A model generated the notes under the pieces. It was given only the letters and a program-made list of their open reading frames with translations. It was not told the origin of the DNA and did not search any database. From Herbaspirillum sp. alder98 (GTDB taxonomy: Bacteria; Pseudomonadota; Gammaproteobacteria; Burkholderiales; Burkholderiaceae_D): DNA of 64,000 nt. The DNA is taken from assembly GCF_020179755.1 (NCBI RefSeq), contig NZ_JAIUCY010000012.1:89177-153176 (forward strand), in the 5' to 3' direction. Both the position numbers and the translations under genes were made by a program. Below, one piece after another: positions 17,684 to 30,934 of this stretch; the first letter of the stretch is position 1, and each line of letters opens with the position of its first letter.

Positions 17684-19282
17684 ATGTCCAAGAAACCGTC
17701 CACGCTCACACCCGTCGAAATCGCACGCGAAGCCTTCCAACGCCTAGGCACCCGTCGTATCGCCCCCACGCCCGAGGCGTATCGCATCGCCTACGAAGAA
17801 ATCCAGGGCACCGCCTCCGATGTGCGGCCCGAGACGGTGCTGATGAATTTTGCCACGACCCTGGCCAAGCAGCCCGGCGAGAACGGCATGCTGGGCACCC
17901 GCCTGGTGCGCGCCCAGGAAACCGACGACTGGCAGCAATACCAGCACCAACTCACCGAATTCGCCGAAGAAAACTGGAGCGGTCGCCCCTCGGTGCCCCA
18001 TGGCGAGTTGATGCCGGTCGACCTCGAACGCCAGTTCATCCGCGACAGCAAGAAAGAGAAGATGCTGCGCGAGCTGCTGGCGCGGGTGCTGGTGTTCAAC
18101 CTGCCCTCCTTGCTGGAAAACGCGCCGGAACTGGCCAACGAGGCCCGCAACGGCGGCCAGGACCTGAAGACGGCCTTTTCCGAACAGGCCATGAACGAGA
18201 TCTCGAGCCGCATCAAGCAGCTGAGCTTCCAGATCGAACTCAAGACCGACGACATGGCCCAGCAGCAAGAACTGCTGATGCGCCTGTTCCTGCTGCTGCT
18301 GGAAAACATCAACGGCCTGCTGGAATCGGGTTCGTGGCTGTCGAGCCAGATCGAGACAGTACAGGCTTTGATCACCGGCCCGATCAGCAAGACCTCGCTG
18401 GCCGACGCCACCAAGAACCTCAAGGAAGTGATCTACAAGCAAGGCCTGCTCAAGAACACGCTGTCCGAAGAGAAGGTGGTGGTCAAGAACATGATGCTGA
18501 CCTTCGTCGACCGGCTTTCGGCGATGGTCTCGACCACCAGCAATTACCAGAAGACCATCAGCGGTTTTTCGCAGCAAATCAGCCAGTCCGGCAACATCAG
18601 CGACCTCAATTCGGTGCTCACCGACATCATGCGCGAGACCCAGAACGCGCAGGTCGAGGCGGAGCGCTCGCGCGATGCCATGCAGGATGCGCAGCAGGAA
18701 GTCGAACGGGCCGAAGCGCGCATCCAGACGCTCGAATCGCAACTGGTGCAGATGGGCGAACTGGTGCGGGAAGACCAGTTGACCGGCAGCCTGAACCGGC
18801 GCGGCATGGATGAATCGCTGGAACGCGAGATCAGCAACGCCCAGCGCCACGATGCGCCGTTGTGCATCGCCCTGCTCGACCTGGACGATTTCAAGCGCAT
18901 CAACGACACCCACGGCCACGCCACCGGCGACGAAGTGCTGGTGCACATGGTCAAGGTCATCAAGGAAACCCTGCGCAAGCTGGACGTGATCGCCCGTTTC
19001 GGTGGTGAAGAATTCCTGGTGGTGATGCCCGAGACCGACCCGCAGGATGCCGTGCAGATCATCACCCGGGTCCAGCGCGAGCTGACCAAGCGCATCTTCA
19101 TGCACGAGAGCCAGCGCCTGTTGATCACCTTCAGCGCCGGCGTCGCCCTGCACGAAAACGGCGAGACCCAGGCCGACCTGCTCAAGCGCGCCGACATGGC
19201 GCTCTATCGCGCCAAGGACGCCGGCAAGAACCGCATCGTGTTTGCCGATCCTGCCGGGTCGGGAAGTTCGGTGGCGTCGTAA
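17684..19282 (+). CDS. Diguanylate cyclase with N-terminal helical domain
   Basis: 532 residues, soluble. About 350 N-terminal residues of mainly helical, unassigned sequence end in a coiled coil (EAERSRDAMQDAQQEVERAEARIQTLESQL). A GGDEF domain follows with the substrate motif DLDDFKRINDTHGHATGDEVL, the active-site signature R-F-GGEEF, and an intact inhibitory I-site RxxD (RKLD) five residues before it. It should therefore make c-di-GMP with product inhibition. The N-terminal part begins SKKPSTLTPVEIAREAFQRLGTRRIAPTPEAYRIAYEEI, a conserved module in betaproteobacterial cyclases of unknown input. Start codon as in relatives; no strong ribosome site. Confidence 0.92.
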   Translation: MSKKPSTLTPVEIAREAFQRLGTRRIAPTPEAYRIAYEEIQGTASDVRPETVLMNFATTLAKQPGENGMLGTRLVRAQETDDWQQYQHQLTEFAEENWSGRPSVPHGELMPVDLERQFIRDSKKEKMLRELLARVLVFNLPSLLENAPELANEARNGGQDLKTAFSEQAMNEISSRIKQLSFQIELKTDDMAQQQELLMRLFLLLLENINGLLESGSWLSSQIETVQALITGPISKTSLADATKNLKEVIYKQGLLKNTLSEEKVVVKNMMLTFVDRLSAMVSTTSNYQKTISGFSQQISQSGNISDLNSVLTDIMRETQNAQVEAERSRDAMQDAQQEVERAEARIQTLESQLVQMGELVREDQLTGSLNRRGMDESLEREISNAQRHDAPLCIALLDLDDFKRINDTHGHATGDEVLVHMVKVIKETLRKLDVIARFGGEEFLVVMPETDPQDAVQIITRVQRELTKRIFMHESQRLLITFSAGVALHENGETQADLLKRADMALYRAKDAGKNRIVFADPAGSGSSVAS

Positions 19283-19297
19283 GTTCGGGCGTTACGA

Positions 19298-19380
19298 CAC
19301 TGGGTACCGGCATTCGCCGGCACGACGGGAAACGTTTCAATCAACCGCCGTCGCCCTGACGAAAGTCAGGGCCCAGCGTC
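19298..19380. repeat. REP-like repeat pair (units A and B)
   Basis: Unit A (19298-19328) has the form cactgggtaccggc..tcgccggcacgacgg and contains the inverted repeat CCGGC/GCCGG. Unit B (19348-19380, 33 bases) contains the inverted repeat CCCTGAC/GTCAGGG. Unit B is identical to 39811-39843, and unit A recurs with a few changes at 39874-39904. It sits between convergent genes, as REP-type sequences usually do. Confidence 0.8.
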
Positions 19381-19394
19381 GTTCGCCGCACGTC

Positions 19395-20000
19395 TCAAGA
19401 AAAGTTGTCCAGGCTTTCAGCTTTCCAGCGCCGCCATCCCGCCACCGCCATCAGCACGAACAGGCCATACAGAATCGCGGTCAGCGTGAGGTGCTTGTAC
19501 AGGTACAGGCCGACATAGAGCACATCCACCACGATCCAGACCAGCCAGTTCTCGATCTTCTTGCGCGACAGCAGGAACTGCCCGACCAAGCTGCCCGCCG
19601 TCAGGAAGCCATCCATATGCGGCACATCGGTATCGGTAAAGCGGCGCAGGAACATCGACAGCAGCCCGAAACCGGCCAGCCAGACCAGGGGCATGAGCAT
19701 CCACCCGATGCGCGAGAGCCGCGACACTTCAAGCTGGCGCTGCGCCGTGCCGCCATGCAGCCACTGATGCCAGCCCCAGATCGATACCGCCACGAAGACG
19801 AACTGCAGGCCGCAATCGCCATACAGCCGCGCGTTGGCAAAGACGGCCGCGTACAGCAGCGACGACAGGATGGAAAACAGCCAGGCCCAGTGGTTCTGGC
19901 GGATGTTGAGCCATACGGTAAGCGCCGCCAGCAGGAACGACAGCAGCTCCAGCGGCGTAGTCGTCAAGCCGAACAACGACAGCGATGTATCAAGGCTCAT
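19395..20000 (-). CDS. pnuC: Nicotinamide riboside transporter PnuC
   Basis: 201 residues with about seven membrane helices, inner membrane. PnuC hallmarks are visible: TVWLNIRQNHWAWLFSILSSLLYAAVFANARLYGDCGLQ, whose W-N-x-x-x-N and aromatic residues line the substrate path, and SIWGWHQW. PnuC carries nicotinamide riboside by facilitated diffusion for NAD synthesis. A typical partner (NadR-type kinase) is not in the window, and no NAD riboswitch is evident upstream. It converges with the diguanylate cyclase gene across a repeat-bearing gap. Confidence 0.92.
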   Translation of the reverse strand: MSLDTSLSLFGLTTTPLELLSFLLAALTVWLNIRQNHWAWLFSILSSLLYAAVFANARLYGDCGLQFVFVAVSIWGWHQWLHGGTAQRQLEVSRLSRIGWMLMPLVWLAGFGLLSMFLRRFTDTDVPHMDGFLTAGSLVGQFLLSRKKIENWLVWIVVDVLYVGLYLYKHLTLTAILYGLFVLMAVAGWRRWKAESLDNFS

Positions 20001-20029
20001 CGGGACCAGACCAGGATGGGATGGAAAAA

Positions 20030-20416
20030 CTAAGGCGCCGGCTTGGCGGCCTCGGGCGCGGTGGCCGGGACGGATACGCTATTGGGCTGCCCTGAACCGG
20101 GCATGTAGGGATTGGGGTTGGGCGAAGCCATGGGTTTGCCGGAGGCGCCATCGAGCACCTGCACGAAGACTTCGTTCTGCTTGATCATGCCCAGCTCGAA
20201 GCGCGCACGCTCTTCGACCGCACCACGACTCTGCTTGAGGTCGTCCACTTCGGAGGCCAGCTTGGCATTGCGCTGCCTGAGCTCCTCGTTCTTCTTGCGT
20301 GCCTGCTGCGCCTGGCGGTCCAGCTCCCAGACCTTGAGCCATCCGCCCTTGCCGAGCCAAAGCGGATACTGAATCAGTACCAGGAGCAACGACAGGCAAA
20401 GAATGATGAGGCGCAT
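20030..20416 (-). CDS. ftsB: Cell division protein FtsB
   Basis: 128 residues. A short cytoplasmic start and one membrane helix (about 2-20) are followed by a periplasmic coiled coil ([31 protein letters not shown]) and the FtsB signature [21 protein letters not shown]. FtsB joins FtsQ and FtsL to activate septal peptidoglycan synthesis. It is longer than most FtsB proteins because of a Pro/Ala-rich C-terminal tail (about 40 residues). It lies 48 bases after eno on the same strand, the classic eno-ftsB arrangement. Confidence 0.93.
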   Translation of the reverse strand: MRLIILCLSLLLVLIQYPLWLGKGGWLKVWELDRQAQQARKKNEELRQRNAKLASEVDDLKQSRGAVEERARFELGMIKQNEVFVQVLDGASGKPMASPNPNPYMPGSGQPNSVSVPATAPEAAKPAP

Positions 20417-20464
20417 GGCCGGGAGCTTTCGCGGAGGGCGCGGCGTAAACCGCGCCCTGACTGC

Positions 20465-21760
<1,296 letters not shown>

Positions 21761-21868
21761 TCAAGGTTTTAAAAATTGTTGGCGGGTGCATCCGGTGCAA
21801 ACGGGCTTGGTTTGAACCCGCCCCCTGCACACGATGAAACGGCCGCCAGCGGCAGCCGTTTGTTGCTA

Positions 21869-24414
<2,546 letters not shown>

Positions 24415-24500
24415 TTATACCCCAAAGCGCTCGCTTTTTTAATCCCCCCTGCGCCGATAATTGGCCCGCCCGCCGCGCCCGATATTGCCAGGCAAGAACA

Positions 24501-25322
24501 TCAGCGCGCGGGAGCGCCCTGCCCGGCCGCCAGCAACTGGCCGATCATCGCATGGGTGGCGGCAGCGGCCGCCAGCGGCGACTCCATCGGAAACAGATGA
24601 CCACCGGGGATTTGCAGGAAGTGCCCGCCCACCAACCGGCGCGTGGCATCCAGCCCGGCCAGGCGGCACTCGGCCGAATCGACGCCACCGATAAAACCGA
24701 CCGGCACCGGGAACGGCCGCGTGCTGAGCCGTCCCAGGTGATGCGGAATGGTGCGATAGACCTGGGTCTCGGCCTCACGCGTAAAGCGCAGCCGCACCCC
24801 GCCCTGCCCGCTCTGTTCCACCCCGTGCTCGACATAATCGCGCAAGACCCGCTGCGGCCACGCTGCGAACAGGGCCTTGGCGGCGTAATGCTGGTAGGCG
24901 CTTTCGATATCGGGCCAGGCATTGCGCCGGCGCGCCGAGGCGGCCGCCGGCGAGCGCCGGCCATCGAGCCGCAACAGCTTGGCCAGTCGCAGCGCCGAGG
25001 CGCGCCAACCGGCCACGATCGGCGAATCGAGCAAGACCACGCAACGCGTCAGATCGGGACGCTGGCGCGCTGCCATCAGGGCCAGGATGCCGCCCATCGA
25101 ATGCCCCACCAGGATCACCGGCGCCGGATAGCTGCGCTCCAGTTCTTCCACCAGCTCGCAGGCCAGGCGGCGCCAGCCGTCATCGACCGGGAAGCGCGGA
25201 TTGTGCGCATGCAGCGGCAAGGCCCGTACGTCGTAGTGCTGGCGCAGTTGTTCGAACAACATGCCATAGGTCCCGGCGGGATAACTGTTGGCATGGACAA
25301 AATGAAGGATGGGGAGCGACAT
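24501..25322 (-). CDS. Alpha/beta hydrolase
   Basis: 273 residues starting at MSLPILHFVHANSYPAGTY; an ATG 39 bases further upstream is possible, and neither has a clear ribosome site. Serine hydrolase fold: nucleophile elbow VGHSMGG, an Asp candidate in VGGVDSAEC, and the catalytic His in IPGGHLFPME near the C terminus. No signal peptide, so cytosolic. The opening resembles lipase or haloperoxidase-like hydrolases of unknown substrate. It lies between pyrG and comEC on the same strand with gaps of about 95-125 bases, so it may be transcribed separately. Confidence 0.87.
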   Translation of the reverse strand: MSLPILHFVHANSYPAGTYGMLFEQLRQHYDVRALPLHAHNPRFPVDDGWRRLACELVEELERSYPAPVILVGHSMGGILALMAARQRPDLTRCVVLLDSPIVAGWRASALRLAKLLRLDGRRSPAAASARRRNAWPDIESAYQHYAAKALFAAWPQRVLRDYVEHGVEQSGQGGVRLRFTREAETQVYRTIPHHLGRLSTRPFPVPVGFIGGVDSAECRLAGLDATRRLVGGHFLQIPGGHLFPMESPLAAAAATHAMIGQLLAAGQGAPAR

Positions 25323-25416
25323 CGTCTGGTCAGGCTGGCAGGCGGCAATGCCGGCCAGCATAGCAAAACGGCCGGCGCCGCGAGCGTGCTATTTTTTCAG
25401 ATCGCGAAATGCCCGC

Positions 25417-27894
25417 TCAGCGGCCATACCAGTAACGCGCGTGCTCCTGGCGATACTCTTCGGCCACCAGCTGGTCGCCGAAATTGAGCGTGATGGCGCC
25501 CGACTGGTCGGTGCGCAGCGTGCGGATACCCAGCGCCCGGTAGCGCGCATCGATCTCGGGCCGCGGATGGCCGAACCGGTTGCGATAGCCCACCTGGAAC
25601 AACGCCAGCTCGGGATGCACGGCGCGCAGGAAAGGTTCGGTCGACGAGGTATTGCTGCCGTGATGCGGCGCCAGCAAGACCGTGGCCCGCAATTGATCGG
25701 CGTTGGGCCCCTCGACCAGGTGTTCTTCCTGCAAGGCCTCGATGTCGCCCGCCAGCAGGATAGCCTGGCGGCCGATCTGCACCTTCAAAACGCAACTGCG
25801 GGCATTGGGCTTCCACTTGTCGCTTTCGTAACTCTGCGCCGTGGGGTGCAGCATGGTGAAGCCGATGCCGTCCCAGTTCCACGACTGGCCCGCCTCGCAG
25901 CGCTGGTGATGGGGCGAGGCCCGCTGAATCGGGTGCCCGGCCGGCAACGACGAATAGACACTGTCGACCTCCACTGCGCCAAACAGCGACAGCGCCCCGC
26001 CGGAATGATCGATGTCGCTATGCGAAATCACTACCCGGTCGAGCCGGTCGATTCCGCGCGCCCGCAGGTACGGCAAGATCACCCGCGAGGCGCCATCGGA
26101 ATGGGTGCCGTAAGCCGGGCCGGTGTCGTACAGCAAGCGGTGGCCCGGCGTTTCCACCAGCAGCCCCATGCCCTGGCCGATATCGAACGCGGTCACGCGC
26201 AGGTTGCCATCGGCCGGCGCAGTCGCCGGATTGAGCAGCAGCGGCAGCCAGCCGAACCAGCCCAGCCAGCGCGCAGGCCAGCCGCGTGGCGCCAGTACCA
26301 GCGCGGTGCCGCCAGCGGCCAGCAAGAACATCCACCAGCTCGGCAGCGGCGCGCGCCACACGGCAAACGGCCATTGGTCGAGCCACTGCAGAAAGCCCGC
26401 CAGCCAGGCCAGCAGCGCATGCGGCACCAGCAGCACCCATTCGGCGGCAAACGCCGGCAACACGCTGCCGAACAGCGACAGCGGCGTGATCACCAGGCCC
26501 ACCAGGGGAATCGCCACCGCGTTGGCAATCGGGCTGACCAGCGAATATTGTCCGAACAACAGCATCGTCAGCGGCACCAGACCCAGCGTAACCAGGTACT
26601 GGGCACGCGCGCCGGTCTTGATCGACAACCATAGCTTCTGCCACCAGCGCACGCTGGCGGCGGCCTGCATCGCATGATGCGGACGCATGCGCCCCACCGT
26701 GCCATACAGCAGCAGCGCCACGGCGCCGAACGACAGCCAGAACCCCGGCCACAATACCGACCACGGATCGAGCAGCAGGACCGCGCCCAGCGCCAGGCAC
26801 AGCACCAGCGAGATGCGCACGAAGCGCCCGCTCCAGAACGCCACGCCCAGCACCAGCAGCATGTAGAAGGTACGCTGCGCCGGCACCTCGAAACCGGCCA
26901 GCAGCACATATAACAAGGCGGTGCCGATACCGGCGATCACGGCCACCTTCTGCGCCGGCATGATCAGGGGCAGGCGCCTGCCGGCCACCCGTGAGCGACG
27001 CCACAACCAGCTGGCCAGCGCCCCGGCCAGGCCCGCCAGCATGGTGATATGCAAACCCGATATCGCCATCAGGTGGCCGATGCCGGTACGCTGGAACACG
27101 CCCCAGTCGGCCTGGCTGATGCCACGCTGGTCGCCCATCACCAACGCCGCCACCACCGGCGCATAGGGCTGGCCGGACAGCGCCGTCATGATGCGGTCGC
27201 GCAACCAGCCACGCGCCAGTTCGATGACGTGCGACGGCGTCCAGACAAAGGCATCCAGCCGGTGATTGCCGGTGCCTGGCCCGGAGCCGGCGGCATCCAC
27301 CACATAGCCGGTGGCGCGCACGTCGTCCTGCAGCAACCAGACTTCATAATCGAAACCATCCGGATTGGCGTGCCCGTGCGGACGCTTCAGGCGCACCGTC
27401 AGGCGCCAGCGCGCGCCGGGCCTGAGGTCGCCCGCCATCTGGCGCGCCGGAGCAGCCTCTTCGCCATCCTCGGCGGGCGCCTGCACCCGGCGGTTGCCGT
27501 ACCAGGCCAGCGCCAGCCGTGGCGGCACCTGCGGCACCACCAGCCCCTGCATCACCACCTGCTCGACATCGAAACGAAACCGTACCCCCAGCGCTGTGCG
27601 ATCCGGCAGGTCGGCCACGGTGCCGATGACGGTGATGTCGCGCCCTTCCCATGCCTTCGGCAATTCCTGGTCGAGATAATAGTGCGCGAAGGCGGCGGCC
27701 CACAGGAAACCCAGCCAGGCGCCGCAGGTCAGCAGCAAGGGCACGCGCAGCATGGGTTTCCAGAAGCGCCAGGCGGTGTAGCCCAGCAACGCCGCCAGCA
27801 GCAGTCCCAGCACATACCATTCGATGCCGGGCAGTTGCGCCTGCGTCTGCAACAGGCCGATACCGAGCGCAAAGCCGATGATGAGACTTCGCAT
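25417..27894 (-). CDS. comEC: DNA internalisation competence protein ComEC/Rec2
   Basis: 825 residues, inner membrane. An N-terminal soluble OB-like part (DUF4131) follows two helices, then the multi-helix Competence domain (YAPVVAALVMGDQRGISQADWGVFQRTGIGHLMAISGLHITMLAGLAG), then a C-terminal metallo-beta-lactamase domain with SHSDIDHSGG and LLAPHHGSNTSS. ComEC is the channel for single-stranded DNA in natural transformation. All three domains are present and full length. Its ATG overlaps the tatD stop by one base (tgATG-type coupling). Confidence 0.95.
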   Translation of the reverse strand: MRSLIIGFALGIGLLQTQAQLPGIEWYVLGLLLAALLGYTAWRFWKPMLRVPLLLTCGAWLGFLWAAAFAHYYLDQELPKAWEGRDITVIGTVADLPDRTALGVRFRFDVEQVVMQGLVVPQVPPRLALAWYGNRRVQAPAEDGEEAAPARQMAGDLRPGARWRLTVRLKRPHGHANPDGFDYEVWLLQDDVRATGYVVDAAGSGPGTGNHRLDAFVWTPSHVIELARGWLRDRIMTALSGQPYAPVVAALVMGDQRGISQADWGVFQRTGIGHLMAISGLHITMLAGLAGALASWLWRRSRVAGRRLPLIMPAQKVAVIAGIGTALLYVLLAGFEVPAQRTFYMLLVLGVAFWSGRFVRISLVLCLALGAVLLLDPWSVLWPGFWLSFGAVALLLYGTVGRMRPHHAMQAAASVRWWQKLWLSIKTGARAQYLVTLGLVPLTMLLFGQYSLVSPIANAVAIPLVGLVITPLSLFGSVLPAFAAEWVLLVPHALLAWLAGFLQWLDQWPFAVWRAPLPSWWMFLLAAGGTALVLAPRGWPARWLGWFGWLPLLLNPATAPADGNLRVTAFDIGQGMGLLVETPGHRLLYDTGPAYGTHSDGASRVILPYLRARGIDRLDRVVISHSDIDHSGGALSLFGAVEVDSVYSSLPAGHPIQRASPHHQRCEAGQSWNWDGIGFTMLHPTAQSYESDKWKPNARSCVLKVQIGRQAILLAGDIEALQEEHLVEGPNADQLRATVLLAPHHGSNTSSTEPFLRAVHPELALFQVGYRNRFGHPRPEIDARYRALGIRTLRTDQSGAITLNFGDQLVAEEYRQEHARYWYGR

Positions 27895-28700
27895 CAGAGC
27901 GCCAATCCCGAATGCGCCAGGCGCGGCAAGGCGGCCAGCGCCGCCGCCGTGCTGGCGCTGGCGATCTGATCCGGCGTCATGCCGCGCAACTCGGCCAGGG
28001 TCTGGCCGATGCGCGGAATCTGGTCCGGCGTATTGACTTCGGGATGACGCCAGGCCGGCGCGATATCAGGGGCGTCGGTCTCCAGCACCAGCGACGACAG
28101 CGGCAGGTCGCTGGCCAGGCGCCGAATCTGCAGCGCCCTTGGAAACGTCATGGCGCCGCCGAAACCCAGGTGCAGCCCCAGCCCGATATAGGCTTCGGCC
28201 TGCTGGAAGCTGCCATTGAAAGCGTGCGCGATGCCACCCGGCACGCGGATGCGGCGCAAATGCTTGAGGACGATGTCTTGCGAACGGCGCACATGCAGCA
28301 GCACCGGCAGCGCGAAATCGCGCGCCAGCTTGAGCTGCTCGGCCAGAAACAGCTCCTGTTTCTCGCGCATGGCGGGCTCTTTCAGCTGCGGCACGAAGAA
28401 ATCAAGCCCGATCTCGCCGATGCCGACGAACAGCGGATCGTCCATGGCGCGGGCGACAGCGGCGCGCAAGGCGACCAGATCTGACTCCTGCGCGGTCGGC
28501 ACGAACAGTGGATGGATACCCAGCGCGTAGACGCCGTTGCCGACTGCGCGCGCTAGTTGCGCGACGGTGTCGAAATTGAAACGGGCGATGGCCGGAATGA
28601 CGATCGCGCCCACGCCAGCGGCGGCGGCCTGCTCTGCGACAGCGGCAGAACGGGCACCGAATTCACCGGCATCGAGATGGCAATGCGTGTCGACCCACAT
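27894..28700 (-). CDS. TatD-family hydrolase (metal-dependent DNase)
   Basis: 268 residues, complete TatD amidohydrolase barrel. Metal ligands are recognisable: the N-terminal DTHCHLDAGEF, Glu in GEIGLDFF, His in VLLHVRRSQD, His in GIAHAFNGSFQQAEAY, and Asp in LETDAPDIAP. TatD proteins are 3'-5' exonucleases or deoxyribonucleases in the cytosol. It is translationally coupled to comEC, which suggests, but does not prove, a joint role in DNA processing. It could equally be called YjjV- or YcfH-like. Confidence 0.93.
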   Translation of the reverse strand: MWVDTHCHLDAGEFGARSAAVAEQAAAAGVGAIVIPAIARFNFDTVAQLARAVGNGVYALGIHPLFVPTAQESDLVALRAAVARAMDDPLFVGIGEIGLDFFVPQLKEPAMREKQELFLAEQLKLARDFALPVLLHVRRSQDIVLKHLRRIRVPGGIAHAFNGSFQQAEAYIGLGLHLGFGGAMTFPRALQIRRLASDLPLSSLVLETDAPDIAPAWRHPEVNTPDQIPRIGQTLAELRGMTPDQIASASTAAALAALPRLAHSGLAL

Positions 28701-28893
28701 GGATATGCGTTGAAATCAAAACTTGCGCTGGACTGCTTCAAACCTGATGCGGCGCCGACCGGCATCGTCTTCGATGCTTCTGGAGGGCATGCCGCGCCCC
28801 GTATGCGGAAGTGTAGCGCCTAACCCGAGGCCGCGCCGCCTTAACACTTGCAAAGACGACCGCAAAACCGAATTCGGACGCCACGCCCAATAA

Positions 28894-28921
28894 AAAAGGA
28901 CGCAACGTGCTGCGTCCTTTT
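28894..28921. terminator. Terminator downstream of argE
   Basis: Stem aaaaggacgca / tgcgtcctttt with a 6-base loop, 18 bases past the argE stop codon (minus strand). The A/T flanks allow it to work in both directions. Confidence 0.85.
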
Positions 28922-28938
28922 ACTTACACCCCGTTGTC

Positions 28939-30111
28939 TCAGGCGGCCTGCAGCGACTTGCCCAGGCGACGCAGGAACTGTTCGCAGTTGGCCAGTTGAT
29001 CCAGCGTCACGAACTCGTTGGGCTTGTGGGCGTTGCCGATATCGCCGGGACCGCAGACGATGGTCGGAATGCCGATCTGCTGGAACAGCCCGGCTTCGGT
29101 GCCATAGGCCACCTTGCGGGTTTCACGGTCGCCGGTCAGCGCACGCACCAGTTCGGTCATGGCCGCCTGTTCGGCCGCTTCCAGCGCCGGGCTGCCGGCG
29201 AAGTTGTCGATCTCGATGCGGGCATCGGCGAACTCCAGCTTCATCTTGGGCAGCAGCACATCGCGCACGTAGTTGTCGATCTGGGCCTGGATGTCGCCCA
29301 CCGTCATACCCGGCAGGTTGCGGAATTCATAAGTGAATTCGCACAGCTCGGGAATGGTGTTGACCGCAATGCCGCCGCGAATCTGGTTGGTGGTCATGGT
29401 GGTAAACGGCACGTCGAAGAACTGATCGTAGGGACCGTTGGCCTTGTACGCATCGGCGAAGTCGCGAATCGCGCAGATCAACCGCGCCGAGTGCTCGATG
29501 GCGTTGCAGCCCTGGGGCGTGAGCGACGAATGGGCCGACTTGCCATGCACCTTGCAGGCGAACACGTTGATGCCCTTGTGCGCCACCACCACATTCATGT
29601 TGGTCGGCTCGCCCACTACGCAACCGTCGACCTTGATGCCGCGACGAACGATTTCTTCCAGCATCACCGGCGCGCCGATGCAGCCGATTTCCTCGTCGTA
29701 CGAAAATGCCAGGTGCATCGGCTTGACGCGCGGCATGGCCAGGAATTCAGGCACCAGCGCCATGGCCGTGCCGATGAAACCCTTCATGTCGCAGGTGCCG
29801 CGCCCGAACAATGCGCCATCCTTCTCGGTCAGCTTGAAGGGGTCGGTGTCCCACTTCTGTCCGTCCACCGGCACCACGTCGGTATGACCGGACAACACGA
29901 TGCCGCCATCCGTGCTGCCAGCGGCATCGCCGGCGGTCGCCGGCAGCGTGGCAAACAGGTTGGCCTTGGTCTTTTCCTTGTTGTGGGCGAACCAGGGCTT
30001 GATGCCCTGTTGTTCCAGGCTGTCGCGCAGCGTGGCGATCAGGTCGAGATTGGAGTTGCGGCTGGTGGTGTCGAAGCCGACCAGCGTTTCCAGCCATTGG
30101 CGGTTATTCAT
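28939..30111 (-). CDS. argE: Acetylornithine deacetylase
   Basis: 390 residues, M20 metallopeptidase family. Hydrolyses N-acetylornithine to ornithine in arginine synthesis. Di-zinc site motifs are visible: SGHTDVVPVDGQKW, GRGTCDMKGF (bridging Asp), SYDEEIGCIG (catalytic Glu), VVGEPTNM, and the late His in CGPGDIGNAHKPNEF. Length and motifs match ArgE rather than DapE. It has its own terminator. argC lies 21 kb away in this window, so the arginine genes are dispersed. Confidence 0.93.
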   Translation of the reverse strand: MNNRQWLETLVGFDTTSRNSNLDLIATLRDSLEQQGIKPWFAHNKEKTKANLFATLPATAGDAAGSTDGGIVLSGHTDVVPVDGQKWDTDPFKLTEKDGALFGRGTCDMKGFIGTAMALVPEFLAMPRVKPMHLAFSYDEEIGCIGAPVMLEEIVRRGIKVDGCVVGEPTNMNVVVAHKGINVFACKVHGKSAHSSLTPQGCNAIEHSARLICAIRDFADAYKANGPYDQFFDVPFTTMTTNQIRGGIAVNTIPELCEFTYEFRNLPGMTVGDIQAQIDNYVRDVLLPKMKLEFADARIEIDNFAGSPALEAAEQAAMTELVRALTGDRETRKVAYGTEAGLFQQIGIPTIVCGPGDIGNAHKPNEFVTLDQLANCEQFLRRLGKSLQAA

Positions 30112-30136
30112 GGTGTGATTGCAGTTCTACGGATAA

Positions 30137-30170
30137 ATAAAAAGCGTCTGCGCCCGAGGGACGCAGACGA
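30137..30170 (-). terminator. Terminator after lolD
   Basis: On the minus strand, CGTCTGCG(T) pairs with (G)CGCAGACG and is followed by CTTTTTATTT. It lies about 66 bases past the lolD stop codon. Confidence 0.85.
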
Positions 30171-30235
30171 CATGACGCTAGGCACTATTATGAGGCCGTT
30201 CGGCGATTGCCGCCGACAGCCCCCTCTCGCGACAG

Positions 30236-30934
30236 TCAGCCAGGCTGCAAACCGTTCTCCGACAGGCGCAACAGACGCTTGCAGCGCCCGGCCAGTTCAT
30301 TGTCGTGCGTGACGATGACAAAGGCCGTGCCCAGCGTGGCCGACAACTCCATCATCAGCGCAAAGGTGCGGTCGGCGGTGCCACGGTCGAGGTTGCCGGT
30401 GGGCTCGTCGGCCAGCACGCAGGCCGGACGCGTCACCAGCGCGCGCGCCAGCGCCACCCGTTGACGCTCGCCGCCGGACAGCTCGCCCGGCACGTGCGAC
30501 ACCCGCTGTTCCAGGCCGACCCGGGCCAATATCTCGCGCGCCTGCTGCTGCGCCTCGCCGCGCTTGACGCGACGGATCATCAGCGGCATGGCCACGTTGT
30601 CCAGCGCCGAGAACTCGGGCAGCAGATGGTGGAACTGGTAGACGAAACCCAGCGACTGGTTGCGCAACTGGCCCCGGGCCGATTCGCCCAGGGTGGCGAA
30701 GTCGCGCCCATGCAACTGCACGGTGCCGGTGGTGGGCGTATCGAGCCCACCCAGCAAATGCAACAGCGTCGACTTGCCCGAGCCTGAGGCGCCGACGATG
30801 GCCACCTGCTCGCCACGCCGCACGTCGATGTCGACGCCCTGCAGCACCTTCACCGAATACTTGCCCTGCGAAAAAGTCTTGCCCAGGCCGCGCGCGGCCA
30901 GCACTACCGGTTCTTGGTCGATCACATCATTCAT
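30236..30934 (-). CDS. lolD: Lipoprotein-releasing system ATP-binding protein LolD
   Basis: 232 residues from MNDVIDQEP, chosen because GGAGG precedes it at about 8 bases; an in-frame ATG 27 bases upstream lies inside lolC. ABC ATPase with Walker A (GASGSGKST), Q-loop ([16 protein letters not shown], the LolD-type stretch), signature LSGGERQR, Walker B ([11 protein letters not shown]) and switch His (VTHDNEL). Powers release of outer-membrane lipoproteins from the inner membrane to LolA. It overlaps the 3' end of lolC by 8 bases. Confidence 0.95.
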   Translation of the reverse strand: MNDVIDQEPVVLAARGLGKTFSQGKYSVKVLQGVDIDVRRGEQVAIVGASGSGKSTLLHLLGGLDTPTTGTVQLHGRDFATLGESARGQLRNQSLGFVYQFHHLLPEFSALDNVAMPLMIRRVKRGEAQQQAREILARVGLEQRVSHVPGELSGGERQRVALARALVTRPACVLADEPTGNLDRGTADRTFALMMELSATLGTAFVIVTHDNELAGRCKRLLRLSENGLQPG